DNA of 56,688 nucleotides from Bigelowiella natans CCMP2755 (lineage: Eukaryota; Cercozoa; Chlorarachniophyceae), in the NCBI GenBank assembly GCA_000320545.1, contig ADNK01000138.1, positions 1 to 56,688 on the forward strand, written 5' to 3'. Of this stretch, positions 12,155-23,687 are shown piece by piece. Both the position numbers and the translations under genes were made by a program. Below the pieces are notes generated by a model, which was not told the origin of the DNA, did not search any database, and saw only the letters and a program-made list of their open reading frames with translations. Each line of letters starts with the position of its first letter. Positions within the stretch are counted from its first letter, which is position 1.

Positions 12155-14185
12155 GAATTGATGACCTTGATCTTCGTTGGTAGCTGGAGTTAATAACTTA
12201 GCAAAAACCGTATTCCATTGGTCGATATAGCTTTTACCAACAAATAGTAGATGACAATACAACACAGAGAACAAATAATAATAATAAATAAAATAAGAGA
12301 CTTTCAATCCAATATCATTGCCATCTCCTATATCCCATTTATTTCTGTCTCCTCCTCCTCCTCCTCCTCTTTTTTCTCCAACGACGACGATCATCCAACC
12401 TTGGGTGTGTTGACCAAAGAAGACGGGGATCTGGTAGCTGGAGGGCAATAGCTCCTGATGAGAATGGTTTTATCACATATTTATAGACAACGAAGTGTGT
12501 GGTGAAGAAGAAGAAGAAGAAGAAGAAGAATAAAAGGGGAGGGTGAGAGGAAGATCAGAACAAGATTACACAAGAAGAGAAGAAGAACAAGTGTTAATAA
12601 GACAATGGTTTCTGTCAGGGGTTCAACAATTTCTTCTTCCTTCTTCTTCTTGCCTCGTATAGTACTACTACTATAACTACTACTACTACTACTACCTAGA
12701 CTCTCGAGATGGAAGCTCAAGCACCACCTAAGAAGAAATTGTATAAGGAGGGGAGGGAGGAGAGAGGTTGTTGTAATAAAAGTTAAATGACCCAACTCAT
12801 CAGCTTAACAAATGATGACAACTGGAACAACAACAACAACAACAACAACAATAACAAAATACAATATTGATAACTACTCAACGAATAGCCCACAGCATTA
12901 TTGAACGTAGCGATTAGTAGTTTGAGATGTTGTTTATTTTCCCTATACTACTACTACCACCTACCCGATGCTGTCCTCCTCCTCCTCCTCGTCATCATCA
13001 TTATCATCATGATGATGAGCGTGTGATCTTGTTCTTCTTGCACTTGCATGCCAAACATCTTGGTCTATTACACCAATGCTACCGACCTGTGGTGTGAATC
13101 AATCATGATATATCATAATTATATTAATAATAATAATATTAATAATAATAATAATAATAATAACAACATTAAAGAAGAAACAGAAGAACATATTCGCTAG
13201 TAGGTATATCGCTTCTTCTTCTTCTTCTTCTTCTTCTTCTTCTTCTTGCATGCTCAACACACACACACACACACACACCTACCTTGACCCATGAATGCTG
13301 TTGCGCATGGAATACATGTAAATCCATTGATGGATCCATATAATATCTGGGAGGGAGGGAGAGAGATCATCATTTTAGTCAATTCTCTCCCTTTCCTTGT
13401 CTTTTTTTTCTTCGTGTTTCTTCTTCTTCATATCATTATTTATCTTGTTGTTACTGATCTTCAGTGTCCATCATCATCATCATCATCTTCTTCTTCGTCT
13501 TCTTCATCATACGTCTCTGTCCTTCCTGGAATCCATTTGAAACGTGAATTGCCTGCTCCAAGCCTCTCCTAAAATCACACAAATCGTTGTTATTGTTTGG
13601 TTGCTAGCAGCAGTCAGACCCAATAGCAGCCAACAGAATTCCTTCTATCCTCATCATGAATTTCTCCTATTCTTTCCCTCTTCTTCTTGTTCTTGTTCTT
13701 CTTTCCTATCCAATCACAGGGTTTCAAGCTCATCTGGCCAATATATTATTCTCCATGCCAATTTAACAATTCTCATCTTTCTTCTTAATCTTCCTCCTTT
13801 TCCTCCTCCTCCTCCTGTGGGTTAATCTCCTACAACAACTAACTAACTAACTAACTAACCACTGCTGCTACTACTACTACTACTACTCACCAGCCTATGT
13901 GTTCTGGCGAGTAAGCACTCCACCAAATCTTCAGCATTATCCTTGTTCAATAGTATTAGTATTAGTATTAGTATCAGTAGTAGTAGCACCACCAAAAGCA
14001 GCAGAAGAGAAAATTAGATAATAATAAAAGTGCAGCTACGTACACACATACAACACACACAAACAATATATGCATATACATATATGCACACACGCGCGCG
14101 CGCACACACATACACACACACTCACACACACACACACACACACACGCACACACACTCACATACACTCACATACAAACACACACAC

Positions 14186-14234
<49 letters not shown>

Positions 14235-15200
14235 GATGAAGAAAAGGGGTGAATGAAAGAAGATAGTGATTAAAGAATATAATTCCACTCTATTGATCAT
14301 CATCATCATGATCATCATCATCATGATCATCATGATCATCATGATCATCATCGCCTCAGTAAACCTTGGCGTCTTTTATTACTTCTTCAACCTTATTTTC
14401 ACACACACACACACACACACATACTGATTGATTGATTTATTGATTAATTGATGAGTGTATTTCATGAATAGTGATTAGAGTGAGCAGATGAGTCATCATA
14501 CACTTGGCCGGTGCTGGTGCCGTGAGTTATGTCTTCGATCACTTGACCACCGTCGATTGGAAGAGGAGGAGGAAGAACACTTTATATTACTTTGCCATAT
14601 CTACATCGTAACATATGTATGCTGCGTTATTGTGATTGCCTTATTTGTTATTAAGAATAGTACTCTCTCTCTCCCTACAAAGCAACAACAGACTCATAGA
14701 GTAGTAACATACATACAACATACATACATTCCAACATTAGGGTTTTACATACATAGTGTGCTAACATACATACATATATATCATATGTTCACTATATGTT
14801 CTTTGTTCTTCCTCTTCTGTTCTCCATTTTCTCACTTTGTGTAGTATATTTGTGAGAATATAAAGTCAAGTAGTAGTAGTAGTAGTAGTAGTAGTAGCAG
14901 GAGGAGGAGGCAAACCTTAGTTGCGAAGAATTCGTGGTAACACGGCATCAAATATTCTTCTTCTACGTCTATGATTGGAATATTGAGAGCAGGGACCACC
15001 TTCTCTTTTGCTGCTGCTTTTGAGTAATGATGGTGCTCTTGTTGTTGTTGTTGTTGATGATGATGATGATGAGATATGGAGGACGAATTGGTGAATACTG
15101 AGATCCCGTCCTTTAGATCTTCTTCTCCTCCTCCTCTTGCTTCTTCACCAAGAGACGATGATTCATCACAATCAAGAAGAAGATGGCGACGACGACTACG

Positions 15201-15231
<31 letters not shown>

Positions 15232-16153
15232 TTTGTTGCTCTGTAGAACACGTTTCTGAACACTTTCCCACTAACGATCATACCCTGTATTCGTGGTGGT
15301 GGTGGTGGTGACGATGATGATGATGATGATGGAGATGGTGGATGGAGGGGGAGGGAGGCTGGGTGATGGTTCTTCTGTTGAAGAAGAACAGAATTAGCCA
15401 CCGAGTCGGAAAGACTAGCTTGAGATAACCCCATAAGCAATTGTCCTGGAGGAGGAGGAGGAGGAGGAGGAGGAGGAGGAGGAGAGAAACTACTACTATT
15501 TGTGCTGCCACCACTACAACTAGATAATGATGCCCTTCCCCCGTGGAACTCTCTCTCCCCCTCTTCCACCGATGTTATGTTGGGCGTCAGAAAGGGAATA
15601 AGGTAGCAAGCCAGGCTAGATCGTAAGACCTGTATGTATGTATGTATGTATGTATGTATTTATGTATGTATTTAACAACACTACCACAGATGCTGACCAA
15701 TATTTTAATCAAATGTTAAAACATTTTCTTTATTATTATTCCATGTGTTGATGATTTTCTGCATGCATGTAGCGGTGCTTGCGTCGTTTCATTCTTGATA
15801 TTATGATAATACAATAAAATAATCGGATCACGACGGCATATTTAGTAGCATCCATCTTGTGAGTACAATTGAATCAAATTGGCATATGTGGTGGGTATAT
15901 CTATCGATCATCCTCCTCCTCTTGTTGTGGGGATAATATGATGATTAGGTAGCCACAACTTACTGTTGCTGCTTCGGCTAAAGATCATGATGATGATGAT
16001 AATGATAATGATGATGATGATGATGAAAGAGGGAAAAACAACGACTTCTTCTTGTGACTGACCGCTAACTGAGATACATGTACTGTCTCGTATCGTCGTT
16101 GATGATCTCTGTATAATATCATAGTTTTGACTCCTCAACGTGGCAAAGCTCAT
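11670..16153 (-). CDS. Unknown low-complexity protein, 15 or more exons
   Basis: Exons in order: 16063-16153 (start MSFATLRSQNYDII), 15964-15977, 14916-15629, 14502-14579, 14365-14384, 13891-13928, 13513-13568, 13283-13346, 12965-13086, 12696-12727, 12604-12653, 12400-12454, 12166-12230, 11769-11805 and 11670-11745. Phase closes except across 14580-14915 and 12455-12603, where a small exon is probably missing. The large third exon carries poly-Pro, poly-Ser, poly-His and poly-Gln encoded by triplet arrays around ordered-looking pieces such as RIQGMIVSGKVFRNVFYRAT and NIPIIDVEEEYLMPCYHEFF. A later block (DLVECLLARTHRLERLGAG, then WIPGRTETYYMDPSMDL) looks like a folded domain. No family is recognised. 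The last exon may encode a short hydrophobic tail. Confidence 0.65.
11848..11922. repeat. (AT)n joined to (AG)n
   Basis: A compound dinucleotide array in an intron of the gene 11670-16153. Confidence 0.95.
14083..14232. repeat. Compound (CA)n/(CG)n/(AG)n array
   Basis: 150 bp of alternating CA, CGCG and AG units in an intron; a CGCGCGCG core sits at about 14094-14102. Confidence 0.95.
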
Positions 16154-16326
16154 GATAATGATGATGATGATGATGATGATGATGAATCCATGACTATAGT
16201 GTATTATGTGCGTATGTAGCAGTATGTATTTATGATTTACACACACACACACAAACACATAATATTGAAGAAGAATCAGCAGCAGCAGCAGTAGCATTAT
16301 CAAACACACAGCACCTTCCCTCCAAT
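16154..16326. promoter_or_regulatory. Putative bidirectional promoter
   Basis: These 173 bp separate the start codons of two divergent gene models (16153 minus, 16327 plus). The interval contains a (CA)n run and (CAG)n. No specific factor site is identifiable, and the role is inferred only from the head-to-head layout. Confidence 0.35.
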
Positions 16327-16816
16327 ATGATAATATTCATGTACAAGCACACCTTGGGTACTGAAGATCATCAAGGCACTCACGTGCAGCCACAATCTAT
16401 TATATCACATGTGCCCCACTTACTACCCACAGATTACTATTTAACTAACGAGCTAATTAATCATATGGTATTGTTTTTTTCTCGACTAAGAAGTGGAGAA
16501 GCAGCAGGAGGAGGAGGCCAGTGAATCGATCAATAACAAATTATATATCACATCTGCTATTTCTAGCTGCTGCTGCTGCAAAATATGTTTTGTTGGATTT
16601 GAAACATCTTGAGAATCTCTCACTAGTTGTCTCTCCTCAGCTACAACTCCCTCCACACAACAACAACAACAACTACTACTACTACTACTACTACAACATC
16701 CCCTTGCCAACAACTATGGTCTGTATGTATTGTATGTGTGCGACGACGAATAATAATAATGCTAAGAAGCAAGTGACTAATGAATCAATCTCTTAATATT
16801 ACCAACTGACTGCTAC

Positions 16817-16847
<31 letters not shown>

Positions 16848-17184
16848 CTCAGGAAGAGAATTCAAATAGACACCAAATAATACGCCAGAATTTCTTCGCT
16901 CTAAGAGATGTAGGTAGTAGTAGTAGTAGTAGTAGTAGTAGTTGTAGTAGCGTTATTATAGAGTGACGCTGGCTGCTGCTACAAATTCATTCTTATATTG
17001 TGAAAATTGATTATCGGTTTCTATGTGTGTGGTACTACCGAGGATATTAGAGAGAAACCGTGATATTTGTGATATAGGATGTGAATGATTATCCTCTGTA
17101 AGAGTATCGTTGCCCCTCCCCCCCATTGTGTTTGTCCTCCAGCACCAAGATATCTCTATGTTACAGCAGCAAGAATATGATTAA
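16327..17184 (+). CDS. Small unknown protein, four-exon model
   Basis: Exons 16327-16467, 16491-16718, 16853-16909 and 17167-17184 keep phase 0 throughout and end in TAA. The first intron would be only 23 bp, which is suspiciously short, so the two pieces may instead be joined differently. The product would be about 147 residues: a His/Pro-containing start, a basic patch (KWRSSRRRRPVNRS), a Leu-rich helix (KYVLLDLKHLENLSLVV), then Asn and Tyr runs from triplet repeats. An alternative reading of the last exon gives a longer acidic/Ser-rich tail to about 17290. I recognise no family. Confidence 0.4.
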
Positions 17185-17440
17185 TGTTGGTAGAGAAGAC
17201 AAAGGGGGAATAAGATCGAGAACACGAAGCAGCAGCCAAGAAGATGAGAAAGAATATCACGACGATCCAAGAAGTAACATTTCAAACAGAATATAATAAA
17301 CAGTTGTTCCCACAAATTGAATGGTAAGTCAGGAATTTGATATATTTTTATTTCTTCTTCTTGGCTTTGTTGTTGCTTTTGATCTTCTTTTTTTTTTTTT
17401 CCTTCTTCTTCTTCTTCTTAGTCGGAAGGTAAAATGTAAG

Positions 17441-18189
17441 TCAATCAAATGAAACAAAGGTGGTATTCGGTCTTAATGGTGAAGGATGAGCACCAGGAGG
17501 TATAGAGAACCCATCCTTTGCTTTTTGATGTAATGCACACCCTCTTCGTGCTGCACGTACGGATGCTGAGAATTCAATCCCATCACATAAATAAGGTTAA
17601 TACCACTACTAGTAGGTTCTTAAAAATAATAACGAGGAGGAGGAGGAGGAGGAGGAGGAGGAGGAGGAGAGGGCAGTACGTGCCCCCATCAACATGATTC
17701 CAACACACACACACACGAAGAAAGAATTCATTCATTCATTCTTCTTCTTCTTTACCATGTAAACGTCTACGCAGCCGAATCACCTCGTCCTTACTGTCCT
17801 GTTTTTTATGATGATAATAGTTTTTATCCCAACGACTCAAACGCCCATTCAGCACTAGCAGTTGTAGCATAGCAGCAGTAGCAGCAACAGCAAAAGCAGC
17901 AACATGGTCAAAACCACCTTTACTTCCAGCTTGAATGCGATAAGAAGACAAGTTAGTGCACGTGAGAAATCATGCATTTTGAGCTGGTCAAACATCCCAC
18001 TGAAATATCATCATCATGATGATAATGTGATGATGATGATGATGATGATGGTAGAGTCCAAAGGAGGGAGAAATAGGAAGCATTATAATAAGGATTATGG
18101 GGGGGGGAAAAAAAAATAATAATTAGCCTAAAATTAATAAGGAGGGAAATGATAAAGAAGGAGTATGAAAAAGAAAAAGAATAATAAGC

Positions 18190-18229
<40 letters not shown>

Positions 18230-20169
18230 ACGCGTCGTATTTAGTTTGTACATTCATTAATTCGATCTCAACGGTGCTGCTTATTTTGATTGCTATCAAG
18301 CAAACATACAATGTATCTAGTAACATATACTAGTAGTAGTTTTAAGAACCTGATTGCAGCATCAATGAGCTCTCCAATGTCCGCAAACTCAACGAGATAC
18401 TCATGTGCCTGAATCTATTGTTGGTGGAAAACATGATCATGATTAGATGATAATGTGTTTAATGATAATGGTGACGTAACAGAGTAAAATGGGTAGTTGT
18501 TGTTGTTGTTGTTGTTGTTGTTGTTATTGTTGTCGCGTTGTGGTGGATATATTTTGTGATAATCTGTTTATGTGTTGTTGTATCTTTATGATTCTGACAT
18601 GTAGGAGAGGACAAGGGGTGGGGATACCGACTCTTTGTATGCGCCTTAATAGCTGTTCGCGAGAAGCGTACGAAATCGAGGTTTGGTACTAATGAATGGA
18701 AAGTACAAGTATCGAATATGTGGACGGACATGAATACTTTCTCTCCCCCTCTCTCGCTCTCTTTCCAAACCTCCTTGTCGAATGCTCCGTAGGTCTTGGT
18801 TGCATGTTCCCAATGCCAGTTTCTTTATATTAGGTGAGAAAGAATGATGGTGATGATAATAATGATAACAATCACGATCATTCGTAGATATCATCATGTT
18901 GTGGAGAAATATAGTAACAACGGAAAAGATCAAACCGAATCGAATATGATACTATTTTTGGGTGGTGGTGGTGGTAGTGGGGATGGTGGTTTTTAGTATT
19001 GGAACAGGCACAGAACAATACTAATGCTAGCAGCTGCTGGTGTTGCTCGTTCGAATGAATGATGTACGTAATAACCTTATTGCCTTGTTACTCTTTCTAC
19101 ATGCCCACTGTAGATATTGTTAATGTTATTGTTGTTATTATTGTTGAGATACCAAGCAAGATAAGCACGGTGATAATGACCATATGATGATAATTGTGGT
19201 CATTATTGAAAAGAACAGAGAATCCGTGCTGCTAGTATCATCTATCCGTCTACTATTAAAAATACAAGCTTCTATTATTTACCATTCGAAACTTTACTAC
19301 TACCTGAATATCATTTGAGGCAAGATGAAAGATCTTAATGGGACCTGGCAATGCAGGGTCTAAGCCTGCATCCTTCGTTACAATCTCTTCTTCCTTTTCC
19401 AACATCTGAATGTGAGCTAATCCCTCTTCTTCACCATCATCATAATAATCTTTACTTCCCTCCATGATCTCGGTCTATTAAACAGTAAAAGGTAGCTCAT
19501 CATTACTTGGGATGATGACTACATAGTTTTCTTATATTGTAGGAACACGATGATAGTTACTGACCAACTCGGATGGCAAATGCTCCTTATTATTTTCACT
19601 AATATCCAAGTAATTCTGTCTTCTCTGGGCTGTCTCCATAGCACGTGCCTTCCGCAAAATTGCGTCAAAGTCTATGTTTCTCGTAGCTCCGATGTTAGAG
19701 ATCGAGGGAGGGGCCTCATGACTACTCGGCGGCTTTCCCTTGGAAGAAGATGCTACTGCTGATGCTGTTGTTGTTGCTGCAAAAGATTGGAGAAATTGCA
19801 CAGAAGAGATTATGCTACTATCGCGCCCCGCTTCGATCTCTCCAGCCATTTCACTTCGAGCTATCGCAACTCCTTTGTTCAGCTACAGACAAGGAATAAT
19901 TACATACATGATCACTTTGTTAAGCTACAGAAAAGGAATGATTACATGCATGATGATGATGGTGGTGATGATGATGAAATTGATGTTTTAGAAGGCGCCT
20001 TATAATATCACATAACTAGTAACCTGTTCATCATCGAAATCGTCGTCATCTTCAACGTCTTCTTCATCCCCAGCAGCAGTACCAGGTCCCCCCATATGAT
20101 ATCTTCTTGCAGCCTATTTTATTTTTTTATTTAATGTAGGTATAATGTACTGCCAAGATGAAGAAGAAA

Positions 20170-20201
<32 letters not shown>

Positions 20202-21630
20202 AAGCTGCTTCATCAATATTTACTACCTTAGAGAGAACTGATGCCGTTTGGTCAGACACCTCATTAGCACTATCATCGGTCTCTTCTCCACTGCTACTAC
20301 AAGATTCAATACCAGATGAAATGTAAGCAGAGGCGCCGTCAATAAGGGCTGGTTTGACATTGTCCTCTTCTTCCTCTGTTGTTGTCCATCCATGTTGCTG
20401 CGGAGGAACAAATGCGTCCAAACTTCTCATCTCCTTGAGACGTGTTTCATATCTTCTTTTTCTGGTCTTTCTTCGTCGAATCTTGTGACGCCGATAGGTC
20501 ATGGGGTCATAGGCTTTCATTCGGTCGGTGAGATAGGATTCCAGCAGAGAAGGATCATTTTGCAATAGCTCCTTTACGTCTTTGGTGAATGATTCAAAGA
20601 CTTCCCTGCTTCGGTTCTGAGTGGTACATAGTAAGAGAAGAAGAAGTGAAAAGATGAAGAAAGAAAGGGGTACGTACGTATGTATGTACAAACACTGCAA
20701 TAAAAACGACTATGATGACAAGGAGTATGTATGTACCAACACTGCAATAAAAACGACGATCATGATGACAACGTGCATGAAAGTAGTGGTAGTAGCAGTA
20801 GTAGTAGTAGTAGTAGTGGGTTAAGAATAATCGCAAGAATGATAAAATCACGATTGAAAAGCTTTTTATCTTCCAACCTTCTCCCTTTCCCTGTCTTCTA
20901 AGTAGTTAAGTGCAACTTGCTCCGCTTGTGTGTTATTTTGCATCCACTGAATTGGAACATGGTAGCCGCCCTCTTCATCAAGAGGATCGTTCTTCCTTAT
21001 TCCCCCCCCGCGCCCAAGCTTGGGCTCATCTGGTATCGGTGAAAGAGGTCTAGATTGGGAAATTTTTTCTTCGGTAGTACATGCGTCGTCGTTATAATGA
21101 TCATGATCTCCCAATGCAAAGCTCTCAGCAGCCTCGACAGCTGCTAATGCTGCTGCTGGTCTGGGAGGTTTGCTGGTCAGACTGTCATTCTCCTGTGAAG
21201 GACGCTTATTGAAAGCGGGAAAAAATGTATTATTTGAGGCGGCTACAGGATTGGACCGCTTTCCTCTTTCTCCTTGTCCTCCTCCTCGAAGAAACAGAAG
21301 TTGATGTAGTGACCGCGGCATTGAAGGATGAGCTCTATTAGTGCAATAAGTGGTTGCTCTATTTTGCCGCCTTGGATCTTGAGGACCACATTGGGTATGG
21401 TGACTAATCCTACGGGTGCATGTCGAAGCGATAATTAACGCAAGCGTAGCCCATATCTGCGAAGAAGAAGAGAAGTAGGAACACAACAAAGAAATGTTTG
21501 CATAAGATGGAATTACAAATACAAAAGAGTGGTGTGTTTTTTCCACCGTTCTTTCAGCGCAAGGATGATTTTGTCGCATCCTTCTCTTATCAGGATTGGT
21601 CCTCTTCCTCCTCCTCCTTCTCCTCCTCAT
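17441..21630 (-). CDS. Unknown multi-exon protein with N-terminal hydrophobic segment
   Basis: Exons: 21547-21630, 20878-21456, 20227-20616, 20024-20113, 19565-19882, 19304-19474, 18771-18822, 18599-18688, 18350-18408, 17924-17999, 17756-17798 and 17441-17565. All but the join into 18771-18822 keep phase; a small exon is likely missed between 18823 and 19303. The chain is about 690 residues. It opens with an Arg-run and one hydrophobic stretch (IWATLALIIAS), so a membrane anchor or signal is possible. The middle is charged, with a basic cluster (YRRHKIRRRKTRKRRYETR) and acidic runs. The C-terminal third (for example NWHWEHATKTYGAFDKE, then AHEYLVEFADIGELIDAAIR, then MFDQLKMHDFSRALTCLLIA) is low in repeats and looks like a helical fold. 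I cannot name it. It is divergent from pdxT (288 bp) and convergent with the small plus-strand gene. Confidence 0.7.
17635..17669. repeat. (GGA)n array
   Basis: About 11 units in an intron upstream of the last exon of the gene 17441-21630. Confidence 0.95.
20679..20763. repeat. Intronic tandem duplication, about 45-bp period
   Basis: TATGTA(C/T)..CCAACACTGCAATAAAAACGAC-type text occurs twice (ACACTGCAATAAAAACGAC at about 20693 and 20739), in an intron of the minus-strand gene 17441-21630. Confidence 0.8.
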
Positions 21631-21918
21631 CCATCGCAGGACGAATACATGTACTCATAGCGGATATAAAAAGCTGTTAGGATTGAATTCGATCTTTGCC
21701 GCTGCTGAGATTATTGACTTATTTGATCTTCACATTGAGGTCGTTTATACGAGGCGACAACGACTTGTTCTTATTATTCAGGGATCAACGGGCAAACCTT
21801 CACGCATGACAGCCATCTGATGATCGTTTGCGACATCATAAAAGGGTTGTCGTTGTTATACAATCGCTAAACATCCGCTTGGAACCACTTCTCTTTCCCC
21901 CCCACAGACTACCGATAG
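21631..21918. promoter_or_regulatory. Putative bidirectional promoter of the pdxT pair
   Basis: These 288 bp lie between divergent start codons. They contain no microsatellite array, unlike the flanking introns. The role is inferred from the layout; no named element was found. Confidence 0.35.
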
Positions 21919-22885
21919 ATGACCACCAAACAATCAACTTCAAACATTAAGATTGGGGTTCTTGCGCTCCAAGGAGCCTTCGAAGAACATGTTACAATGA
22001 TGACTAAGCTTGGTGTTGACACCTGCGAAATCCGTAATCCAGAAGAATTGGTAGCATGTTTTTAAGGTTCTGCAGTGGGCATCCTTGTGATATTCGTTGT
22101 CTCCGCTTAAACTCATTCAGGAGGGACTACATGGAATTATTATACCAGGAGGTGAAAGCTCCACCATCTCTTTGGTGGCAGAAGAATGGAAATTGGTAAT
22201 CAATATTCTCTCAATGGGATAAAACAAACTGGGTGGGGTACCGCAGTTTGTCAATTTACTCCAACAAACATCGTGTAGGTTGATCCTCTGAAGAAATGGG
22301 TTACCGAAGGTCGACCAGTATTTGGAACTTGCGCTGGAATGATTTTTGTCTCCAAGGATGCAAAAAATCAAAAGAAGGTTCAAGCCAAACAAATCCAATC
22401 GCCGACGTGACTGCTCACTCTCCTAAAATTTACATTAGCACGGCCAGACACTTCTGGGTAAACTTGACATTGTGGTGGATCGAAACCATTTCGGTAGACA
22501 GAAGTTTAGCTTTGAGGGTAAGGTCAATACTGAACTGGACGACAAAGAGGTACACATCAATCCTTCGACCCTTATCCAACAATACACTCCTCTTCCCATG
22601 CAGCACTCAGGAATTTTCATCCGGGCACCAGGGATATTGAGCGTGGGAAAAGATGTGAAGATTCTTGGAACAATAGAGCACGGTGATAAAAAGGATATGG
22701 CTGTGGCTGTCCAACAGGTTATTTATGTGGCTCATCTCGTGGGAGAACGTGACATATTGGTTTTTCTGCAGGGATCTATTCTCGCGACTTGTTTTCACCC
22801 GGAGCTGACCGAGGATGAGCTTTGGCATACTTATTTCTTGAAGATCGTCAAAGATTCTAAGATATCGAAACCATTCACAGCTTAG
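21919..22885 (+). CDS. PDX2: Pyridoxal 5'-phosphate synthase glutaminase subunit (PdxT/SNO)
   Basis: Class I glutamine amidotransferase that hydrolyses glutamine and passes ammonia to the PdxS/SNZ/PDX1 synthase in DXP-independent vitamin B6 synthesis. Exons 21919-22050, 22121-22195, 22279-22377, 22439-22717 and 22772-22885 join in phase to give about 232 residues, normal for the family. Hallmarks are visible in order: [12 protein letters not shown] at residue 13, [10 protein letters not shown] at about 50, the nucleophile Cys87 in GTCAGM, FGRQ...FIRAPG in the middle, and the His204/Glu206 pair in FHPEL. The last intron (22718-22771) is only 54 bp and open in frame, so retaining it would insert 18 residues between VAVQQ and [12 protein letters not shown]. 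The start fits the family N-terminus. The synthase partner is not in this window. The yeast name would be SNO; PDX2 is the plant name. Confidence 0.93.
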
Positions 22886-23687
22886 AAACTGGCATGCTGT
22901 ATGCAAATTATACTAGGAAGCAGAGTCAAATAAGCTAGTTCAACACTATTTGTTTCCAGGTATAGAGAGAGAGAGCTGATGAATGTAAAAAAAATATTAC
23001 AGATTAGCTTATTCTAGTAATATCTAGATGTAGCTTCTAGACTTGAAAATTATGCGCGCACAAAAAAAAATCAACAAGTCATTTGTATTTGCAAACATAG
23101 ATTGATAGACATCAAGATGTGGCTAGATCGATGGGCCGCACTAGCGCACGCTAGCTACATGCACACAAACAACTGGCTAGCTGGGCACCTCTATTGCACC
23201 TAGCATAGCCTCGTTTCGTCTCTACTCTAGTACTAGCTAGTTAGGCTAGTATAATCGTTACCATTGTTAGATTTACACGACAGTAGTATTATGATGCGAA
23301 AGTATGCCTTCTGCTATCTAGCTATGCACAATAAATAAGGTGCGCGAACATGAACACAGTTGTGACACGTGCTTGTAAGCTGCCTACGATAGCTAAAGTT
23401 CGCATAGTCTAGAGTATACACCATCCGATATGAGCGATAGCTTCTAGTCTAAATTGCATGCGATTTATCATTTGGTTCAGACGATTGATATAAACTACAA
23501 AGCCTGCCTGTAAGTTGTAATATACATAATACGAAATCGTTTTATCATTTTGATTTCTGTGTCTCGCACATGTTCACCTACGAAGTGCACGATTGCCTAG
23601 CCTTCAATTTCTTCTAGCCAAATGATAGATTAGTTGTTTCCTTTATCTTTTTCTTCAACCGAGTCTCAACCATAGGTAGTTCAATTC
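22886..23687. other. Convergent spacer with CTAG-rich stretch
   Basis: This lies between the 3' ends of pdxT and the PHD-dioxygenase gene. The part from about 22920 to 23600 is rich in CTAG and GCATGC words, has no triplet arrays, and shows no supported gene. Confidence 0.6.
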
